Under the pieces are notes generated by a model, which searched no databases, was not told where the DNA came from, and saw only the letters and a list, made by a program, of their open reading frames with translations. Positions 6,715 to 12,895 of a stretch of DNA of 12,895 nt are shown here, piece after piece. The DNA lies in contig JBEKYH010000090.1 of assembly GCA_049511115.1 (NCBI GenBank), forward strand, positions 1-12,895, read 5' to 3'. Within the stretch, counting starts at the first letter, position 1. The number at the start of each line of letters is the position of its first letter. Source of the stretch: JBEKYH01 sp049511115. GTDB lineage: Bacteria; Planctomycetota; Phycisphaerae; Tepidisphaerales; Tepidisphaeraceae. Both the position numbers and the translations under genes were made by a program.

Positions 6715-7962
6715 GTGGACGTTCTGATCATGCCGCTGGGGAGTCACGGCGACGTTCACCCGTTTCTGGGCATCGCCAGCGCGCTGCGAGCGCGCGGTCA
6801 CCGCGTGACGGTCATTGCCAGCGCGTATTACGATTCGCTGATTTGCGCGATGGGATTAAATTTCGTTCCCCTGGGGAAGGCCGAGGATTTCCTGGCGGTG
6901 GCGCGCGATCCGGATATCTGGCATCCGCTGCGCGGGTTTGCCAAGGTGGGGCAATCTGTCGGGGAAACGGTCCCGATGTGTTATCGCGCGGTGCTGGAAC
7001 ATGCGGGCAAGGATTCGGTGCTGGTTTATTCGACGCTGGCGTTTGGGGCGCGGCTGGCACAGGAAACGCTCAATCTTCGCGGCGTCAGTATTCATCTGTC
7101 GCCGTCCATTTTCGCCAGCAGCTACGATCCGCCGAAAATGCCGGGGATGTTGATGCCAAGTTGGCTGCCGCGCTGGACGAAGCGGGCCATGTTTCGATTT
7201 GTCGAAGCGACGGTGGTTGATCCGATCTTTGGCGGGCCGCTGAATAAGTTCCGCGAGGAGCTTCATCTGCCCAAAGTCAAAGGCATCATGAGTGAATGGT
7301 GCCATTCACCGCAGCGCGTGATTGGGTTGTTTCCGGCCTGGTACGCGCCGCCGCAGCCGGATTGGCCGAAGCAGGCGGTTGTTACCGGGTTTCCGCTCTT
7401 TGACGAAAAGGACGTGACCCCCCTGCCGGAAAAGGTGGAGGAGTTTTTGCAGGCGAAGAGTGCGCCGATTGTGTTCACGCCGGGGAGCGCGATGATGCAC
7501 GGGCAGAACTTTTTCGCCGCGGGCGTCGAGGCGTGCCGGATTTTGGGGCGAAGGGGAATTTTGCTGACGCGGCATAGCGAACACGTGCCCGGCAATCTGC
7601 CGGATGGAGTGATCCATGCGCCGTACGCGCCGTTCAGCCAACTGCTGCCACGCTCGGCGGCGCTGGTGCATCACGGTGGGATTGGATCGACCGCGCAGGC
7701 AATGGCGTGCGGCGTGCCGCAGTTGATGATGCCGATGGGGTTTGATCAGCCGGATAATGCGCGGCGGATTAAGCGGTTGGGGGTGGGGGATGCGCTGGCG
7801 CCGAAGAAGTTTAAGGGAAGAGCAGTGGCGGGGGTGTTGGGGAGGTTGATTGGATCGGAGGGGGTGGCGGAGCGTTGTAAGAGAGTCGCTGAGAGGTTTA
7901 AGGCGGAGCCGGATGCGCTGGGGGAGACGGTGGGGTGGATTGAACAGATCGGAACCATTTGA
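6715..7962 (+). CDS. RhlB-like glycosyltransferase (GT1/UGT type)
   Basis: The 415-residue product is a GT-B fold glycosyltransferase. The N-terminal acceptor half opens with VLIMPLGSHGDVHPFLGIA (3-21). The C-terminal nucleotide-sugar half carries LVHHGGIGSTAQAMACGVP (about 317-335) with H319, H320 and G321-G322, then MPMGFDQPDNARR. The middle segment with HSPQRVIGLFPAWYAPPQPDWP and TGFPLFDE closely resembles the rhamnosyltransferase RhlB of rhamnolipid synthesis. The likely reaction is transfer of a sugar from a nucleotide donor to a lipid or other small hydrophobic acceptor; neither is determinable here. No rhlA-like gene is adjacent. The start is GTG, preceded by AAAGGGAG (6704-6711); the next ATG (6730) would cut into the first beta-strand. 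Placed 28 nt after mqnD, it is probably in the same operon. It ends facing the convergent thiC unit. Confidence 0.88.
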   Translation: MDVLIMPLGSHGDVHPFLGIASALRARGHRVTVIASAYYDSLICAMGLNFVPLGKAEDFLAVARDPDIWHPLRGFAKVGQSVGETVPMCYRAVLEHAGKDSVLVYSTLAFGARLAQETLNLRGVSIHLSPSIFASSYDPPKMPGMLMPSWLPRWTKRAMFRFVEATVVDPIFGGPLNKFREELHLPKVKGIMSEWCHSPQRVIGLFPAWYAPPQPDWPKQAVVTGFPLFDEKDVTPLPEKVEEFLQAKSAPIVFTPGSAMMHGQNFFAAGVEACRILGRRGILLTRHSEHVPGNLPDGVIHAPYAPFSQLLPRSAALVHHGGIGSTAQAMACGVPQLMMPMGFDQPDNARRIKRLGVGDALAPKKFKGRAVAGVLGRLIGSEGVAERCKRVAERFKAEPDALGETVGWIEQIGTI

Positions 7963-8181
7963 AAACTCGGGAAGAGAAATGAACGCTGGCACCGAGGCGC
8001 TGAGGTGGAGGGAGGAGGAAAACGAATTCAATGTGGCCTTCTCTCGCAATGATCCCCTGCGCGAGAGATAATACGCAATGAAACAGGCCAGCGCGGAGCG
8101 GCGGCTGCGGAACTGAAGCGGAAATTCAGCCAGGGTGTGCGGCTGTTGATTCTTCGGGGCGGTTGATCGGCCAGAAGCGAC
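7963..8181. other. Convergent intergenic region without a clear gene
   Basis: Positions 7990-8005 weakly resemble the dispersed GAGGC/GAGG repeats seen elsewhere in the window. Positions 8040-8047 (TCTCTCGC) and 8061-8068 (GCGAGAGA) form a perfect 8-bp inverted repeat with a 13-nt loop. It may mark the end of transcripts from both sides, but there is no T-run on either strand. Both strands keep short open frames through 8050-8170 with no start signal or recognised product. Confidence 0.5.
8040..8068. terminator. Possible hairpin between convergent transcripts
   Basis: A perfect 8-bp stem (TCTCTCGC/GCGAGAGA) lies 78 nt after the glycosyltransferase stop and about 110 nt after the antitoxin-like gene stop. 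It lacks a T-run, so an intrinsic terminator role is only suggested by position. Confidence 0.3.
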
Positions 8182-8397
8182 TTACGTGCTGCGGTGAAGT
8201 CCCTCACTGCCGCCGGCCTCGTGTTCGCACCAGGCACGATCAGCCAGTTTCCACAGCTTCTCGGGCGACTTGGCGAGCAATGCGTCGCAGCGCCGCTCCG
8301 ATTCGATCTCATCGATCACGATCTGGGCGATTGCATCCTGCTCCGCCTCGGGAAGCTCCTTTGCCTTGGCGACTGCGCTCTCCAGGAGTTTGGTCAT
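8182..8397 (-). CDS. Small orphan antitoxin-like protein
   Basis: The 71-residue product begins MTKLLESAVAKAKELPEAEQ and continues with a QDAIAQIVIDEIESERR segment and KSPEKLWKLADRAWCEHEAG. This pattern matches a common family of small helical proteins annotated as putative type II antitoxins, from recollection of the family rather than a search. Family members usually end with a conserved LDP-type tail and are often followed by an overlapping RelE/ParE-like toxin gene. Here the tail after EHEAG reads GSEGLHRST, and no toxin is visible downstream, so it is an orphan with a divergent or truncated C-terminus. The ribosome-binding site AGGAG overlaps the thiC stop codon, so translation is probably coupled to thiC. 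Eight extra in-frame upstream codons reach an ATG at 8421 inside thiC, but the 8397 start fits the ribosome-binding site and the family N-terminus. Confidence 0.72.
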   Translation of the reverse strand: MTKLLESAVAKAKELPEAEQDAIAQIVIDEIESERRCDALLAKSPEKLWKLADRAWCEHEAGGSEGLHRST

Positions 8398-8401
8398 GAC
8401 T

Positions 8402-8404
8402 CTC

Positions 8405-8406
<2 letters not shown>
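8402..8406 (-). promoter_or_regulatory. Ribosome-binding site overlapping the thiC stop codon
   Basis: Minus-strand TAGGAGAGTCATG: the TAG at 8405-8407 ends thiC, AGGAG at 8402-8406 overlaps it, and ATG 8397 follows after 4 nt. This arrangement is typical of translational coupling. Confidence 0.65.
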
Positions 8407-10156
<1,750 letters not shown>

Positions 10157-10161
10157 GGAGA

Positions 10162-10168
10162 CTCCCTT
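10162..10168 (-). promoter_or_regulatory. Ribosome-binding site fixing the ThiC start at 10156
   Basis: Minus-strand AAGGGAG, 5 nt before ATG 10156 and 44 nt downstream of the riboswitch P1 stem. It excludes the longer frame that would translate the riboswitch. Confidence 0.75.
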
Positions 10169-10211
10169 GTTTATTCGATGAGGAAACGAGCAGCCCCGAA
10201 GTGGCAAGCCA

Positions 10212-10297
10212 TTCGCTTCCCTTCGCCGGCACAACCCGGATCAGGTTCCAAGGGTTTTTCTCAGACCCGCCTATGGCGGCGGATCACCCCTAGCGAA
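10212..10297 (-). promoter_or_regulatory. TPP riboswitch (THI element) upstream of thiC
   Basis: Read on the minus strand, the segment has the conserved THI-box parts in order: CTAGGGGTG, CTGAGA, ACCCTTGGAACCTGATCCGG, and GCCGGCGAAGGGAAGC. P1 is a perfect 6-bp helix, TTCGCT (10292-10297) with AGCGAA (10212-10217). A short P3-like stem (GCCGCC/GGCGG) lies between GGGGTG and CTGAGA. It senses thiamine pyrophosphate. The 55 nt between P1 and the thiC ATG show no terminator with a T-run, so control of translation initiation is more likely than attenuation, but no specific anti-Shine-Dalgarno pairing is evident. Confidence 0.95.
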
Positions 10298-10305
10298 CTG
10301 TGAGG

Positions 10306-10334
10306 AGTTTAGGGGAATGGGGTGGGTAAAACAA
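10306..10334 (-). promoter_or_regulatory. Candidate thiC promoter
   Basis: On the minus strand TTGTTT (10329-10334) and TAAACT (10306-10311) are separated by exactly 17 nt. Each matches the consensus only partly. Transcription would start about seven bases downstream, just ahead of the riboswitch P1 strand, which is the expected position. Confidence 0.4.
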
Positions 10335-10388
10335 GTTTGGGGGGAGGGGTTGAGAAATGGGCAGCTTTGTGGCGCGAGCCCCCTCCTT

Positions 10389-10553
10389 AGCAACCTGTGG
10401 CAGAAGTCGCGCGGGCGTTGCTCGCGTCTTTCGGCCGCGGGCGGCGTCGCTCCTCCTCGCCGTATATCCTTACGAATACGACTCGTCGTCGCTTCTTGCC
10501 CGCGGCCGAAATCCGCTTCGCACCGCCGCGCGGGACTTCTGCCACAGGCTGCT
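10389..10553. repeat. 165-nt palindromic element (REP/MITE-like)
   Basis: Arms 10389-10442 and 10498-10553 are imperfect inverted copies. Two blocks are perfect: CCTGTGGCAGAAGTC (10394-10408 against 10534-10548) and TTTCGGCCGCGGGC (10429-10442 against 10498-10511). The 55-nt centre is itself partly symmetrical, with CGTAT/ATACG at its apex. It lies between the thiC promoter and the metalloprotease gene, ending about 13 nt before the likely start of the latter. It codes for nothing recognisable. No flanking target-site duplication was apparent. Confidence 0.8.
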
Positions 10554-10566
10554 GGCGCGCAGGTCC

Positions 10567-12895
10567 GTGCTTCTGCGCAATTGCGTGATCCTCACGGGGT
10601 TTGGCCTGGTCTTCGATGCTCCGGCGCGCGGATTGGACATCAATCTCACATTCGATCCCTCGGTTTTGGACCTGCCCACCACGGCAAGTTATCCGGGTGA
10701 GCCGACGGTCTCGGCGGTGGAGTCCGCCACCCAGTACGCCGCCACGCAACTGGATAATCTCTTCAGCGACAACATCACCATCAACATCGACGTGATTGCT
10801 TCAAGCGATACCGGTTTCGTCAGCCATAGCGGGGCGTCAGGCAGCGGCGGATTCACCTATTCCCAGGTGCGCACCGACCTGCTTTCCACCTCGAAAACTA
10901 CCACGGATGCGACGGCCTATGCGAGCCTGCCGGCTTCGCCCGACCCGACCGGTGGGGGCGACTTCACCTTGGCCAGCGCGCAGCAGAAGGCGATGGGAAT
11001 CTATACCGGCAGCCCCACGGCCTTTGACGGCGAGTTTGTCTTCAGCACCACCTACCCCGACGTCACCGGCAGCACCGTCGCCTACACGTTTGATCCCAAT
11101 AACCGAGCCGTCCCCGGCGAACGCGATTTCATCGGCATTGCCGAGCACGAAATCACCGAGGACATGGGACGATTTTCCGACCTTCCCCTGGGGGGGTATT
11201 CGGCGCTTGATCTTTTCCGCTACACCGCCCCGGGAGTGCGGAGCTTGAATCCCAACGCCACCGGCGCCTACTTTTCCATCGACGGCGGCGTGACCGATCT
11301 CATGGATTTCAATTCCATTCCCGGCGGCGACATTCACGATTGGGCCTCGCTCAGCTTCGACTCGTTTAACGCATTCAATCCGCCGGATGAGGAGTACGAA
11401 CTCTCGCCGGTTGACGTGGCCATGATGGACGCGCTCGGTTACGACGCGGTCTCGACGAACATCCTCAGTTGTGCCGGGAACTCAAGTTGGAGCGCCGCGA
11501 ACAACTGGAACCCGGGGCGCCCGCCGGGCGCGGGAGACGCTGTTTACATTGAGTTCAACGACGGAACGAGCCGAACCGTCAATTACGACTACACGGGATC
11601 GGCCGCGACTCTGTATTCCCTGACGCTTGATCTCAACAACACGTCCGGCCCGGTCGGCGCGGCGACGACCACGCTCGCCATGTCGGCCAACAACCTCACC
11701 GTCAACGGCTACGAATTACTGGGCGACCGTGGATCCGGAACCATCAACCAAAGCGGCGGCGTCAATACCATCAACGGCGCCAACGGCCTCTCGCTCGGCT
11801 ACAACGTGGGCGCCACCGGCACGTATGTCCTGAGCGGCACGGGCGCACTCTCCGTCGCGGGCGGATACGAACAAGTCGGCGTCAATGGAACCGGAATCAT
11901 CACCCAGACCGGCGGCGCCAACACGATCAATTCCGTCGGCACGGCAAACGCCCCGGGCGGTTTGTATCTCGGCTTCAGCACCGGCTCCACCGGCACCTAC
12001 AATATGCCCAGCGGTTCCGGCATGCTCTCGGTCACCGGCAACGAGTACGTCGGCAGCGAAGGCACGGGGTATTTCAACCAAAGCGCCGGCTCAAATACAT
12101 TGAATGCGGGCACGAATGGGGCCGGCTTTCTGTTCGTCGGTTTCTATGGCGGCGCGGGCACTTACGCGCTCAGCGGCAGCGGCTCGCTTTCAGTGCCCGC
12201 CACCGAATACATCGGCTATGCAAGCAATGGAGCCGTCCCTGCCAACGGGACCTTCACCCAAACCGGCGGGACCAATACCATCACCAACGGCGGGGCTCTT
12301 CTCATCGGCTGCTTTGGCGGAACCGGCACGTACACCCTCAGCAATACCGGCTCATTGACCGTATCCGGCGGCGAATACATCGATTATGAGAGCACCGGTT
12401 ATTTCAACCAAAACGGCGGAACCAACACCGTGACCGGCGGAATTCTCGTCGGCAGCTTTGGTGGGACCGGAACTTACACCCTGGGCAACGGCACACTCTC
12501 CGTCGGCGGCAGTGAATTCATCGGGTACGACAGCCCGGGAATCTTCACACAGACCGGCGGCGTCAACACCCTTCCCGGCGGCAGCTCGCTTCTCCTGGCC
12601 TTTAACTCCGGTTCGACCGGCACGTACACCCTTAGCGGCGGCACGGCCAACGTATCCGGTAACGCCTACATCGGCGGCGGCTTCTCTGCCGCCGGCGGCA
12701 CGGGGACATTGGTCGTCAGCAATACCGCCCAGCTCAACGTCGCCGGGACGCTCCATGTTTACGGCGGCAGCCAGGTCGATATCAATGGCGGCCAGACGAC
12801 TATCGGCGGCCTTGCGATCTCGACGGGCGGCATGGTCAATATCAACAGCGCGCTAATCATCAACTATGGCGCCGGCAATCCTTCGCCGGCGGCGA
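10567..12895 (+). CDS. Secreted metalloprotease-like protein with autotransporter-type repeats (3' partial)
   Basis: The frame is open from 10357 to the window end without a stop; at least 776 residues are present if translation starts at GTG 10567. That start gives a signal peptide: LLRN, a hydrophobic stretch (CVILTGFGLVF) and cleavage near APARG/LD. Residues about 22-292 resemble the PEP-CTERM-associated metalloprotease-like family NF038122: INLTFD, SATQYAATQLDNLFSDN, HEITEDMGR (194-202, an HExxE form rather than HExxH) and VDVAMMDALGYD. A linker with SSWSAANNWNPGRPPGAGD, a common cap before beta-helical repeats, follows near 305. Six repeats of 47-61 residues (11731-12684) share FxQTGGxNT, a GTGTYTLS core and EYIGY. 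The C-terminus, perhaps with PEP-CTERM or another anchor, is beyond the window. The start is uncertain because no good ribosome-binding site is seen and a palindromic element abuts it. Confidence 0.82.
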   Translation, partial: MLLRNCVILTGFGLVFDAPARGLDINLTFDPSVLDLPTTASYPGEPTVSAVESATQYAATQLDNLFSDNITINIDVIASSDTGFVSHSGASGSGGFTYSQVRTDLLSTSKTTTDATAYASLPASPDPTGGGDFTLASAQQKAMGIYTGSPTAFDGEFVFSTTYPDVTGSTVAYTFDPNNRAVPGERDFIGIAEHEITEDMGRFSDLPLGGYSALDLFRYTAPGVRSLNPNATGAYFSIDGGVTDLMDFNSIPGGDIHDWASLSFDSFNAFNPPDEEYELSPVDVAMMDALGYDAVSTNILSCAGNSSWSAANNWNPGRPPGAGDAVYIEFNDGTSRTVNYDYTGSAATLYSLTLDLNNTSGPVGAATTTLAMSANNLTVNGYELLGDRGSGTINQSGGVNTINGANGLSLGYNVGATGTYVLSGTGALSVAGGYEQVGVNGTGIITQTGGANTINSVGTANAPGGLYLGFSTGSTGTYNMPSGSGMLSVTGNEYVGSEGTGYFNQSAGSNTLNAGTNGAGFLFVGFYGGAGTYALSGSGSLSVPATEYIGYASNGAVPANGTFTQTGGTNTITNGGALLIGCFGGTGTYTLSNTGSLTVSGGEYIDYESTGYFNQNGGTNTVTGGILVGSFGGTGTYTLGNGTLSVGGSEFIGYDSPGIFTQTGGVNTLPGGSSLLLAFNSGSTGTYTLSGGTANVSGNAYIGGGFSAAGGTGTLVVSNTAQLNVAGTLHVYGGSQVDINGGQTTIGGLAISTGGMVNINSALIINYGAGNPSPAA
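11731..12684 (+). repeat. Six coding repeats of the metalloprotease-like gene
   Basis: Units begin near 11731, 11887, 12061, 12244, 12391 and 12532. Each encodes a QTGG/QSGG-N-T motif, then a glycine-rich turn with TGTY(T/V)LS, then SV/TV and an EYIGY-like ending. Lengths vary from 141 to 183 nt. The pattern is that of stacked beta-strand repeats on a secreted protein. Confidence 0.8.

Noticed and set aside
8028..8312. Possible toxin gene on the minus strand after the antitoxin-like gene
   Set aside because: The frame overlaps the antitoxin-like gene in another phase, has no ribosome-binding site, and its translation shows no RelE/ParE-like features.
10157..10234. Longer ThiC reading frame starting at 10234
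   Set aside because: It would translate part of the TPP riboswitch; the ribosome-binding site at 10162-10168 fixes the start at 10156.
10397..10588. Small protein encoded inside the palindromic element
   Set aside because: The frame merely follows the palindrome, is Arg/Ser-rich, and has no supporting start signal.

Overview
The window looks like chromosomal DNA of a planctomycete, most likely class Phycisphaerae or a near relative. This rests on several things together: a DUF1800/DUF1501 gene pair, a PEP-CTERM surface protein, a large secreted protein with autotransporter-type repeats, a futalosine-pathway menaquinone gene (mqnD), high GC, and intergenic DNA full of short dispersed repeats. 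No marker gene fixes the taxon, so this is inference.

Layout. Positions 1-199 are non-coding, with hairpins and a dispersed repeat. Four minus-strand genes follow, read from high to low coordinates: a DUF1800 protein (4153-5568), a Tat-exported DUF1501 protein (2650-3975), a PEP-CTERM protein with HAF-like repeats (1592-2539) and a Tat-exported TIM-barrel, glycoside-hydrolase-like protein (200-1534). An imperfect 42-bp inverted repeat lies between the DUF1800 and DUF1501 genes. A divergent intergenic region (5569-5825) with promoter candidates in both directions and two kinds of dispersed repeat leads to a plus-strand pair: mqnD (5826-6686) and an RhlB-like glycosyltransferase (6715-7962). 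Convergent to these on the minus strand is thiC (8405-10156), preceded by a TPP riboswitch (10212-10297) and followed, with an overlapping ribosome-binding site, by a small orphan antitoxin-like gene (8182-8397). To the right, a 165-nt palindromic element (10389-10553) sits directly against the start of a large plus-strand gene that runs off the window. That gene encodes a secreted metalloprotease-like domain followed by six autotransporter-type repeats.

How the genes fit together. The left block and the right end encode exported or cell-surface proteins. The middle holds cofactor metabolism: the last dedicated step of the menaquinone headgroup (MqnD) and HMP-phosphate synthesis for thiamine (ThiC, under TPP control). 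The glycosyltransferase probably shares a transcript with mqnD. For several genes the longest open frame is not the likely coding sequence; ribosome-binding sites favour internal starts for the PEP-CTERM, DUF1501, DUF1800, ThiC and antitoxin genes.

I did not find a clear new defence or metabolic system. The best candidates for follow-up are the palindromic element at the 5' end of the metalloprotease gene, the inverted repeat inside the DUF1800-DUF1501 unit, and the antitoxin-like gene coupled to thiC.
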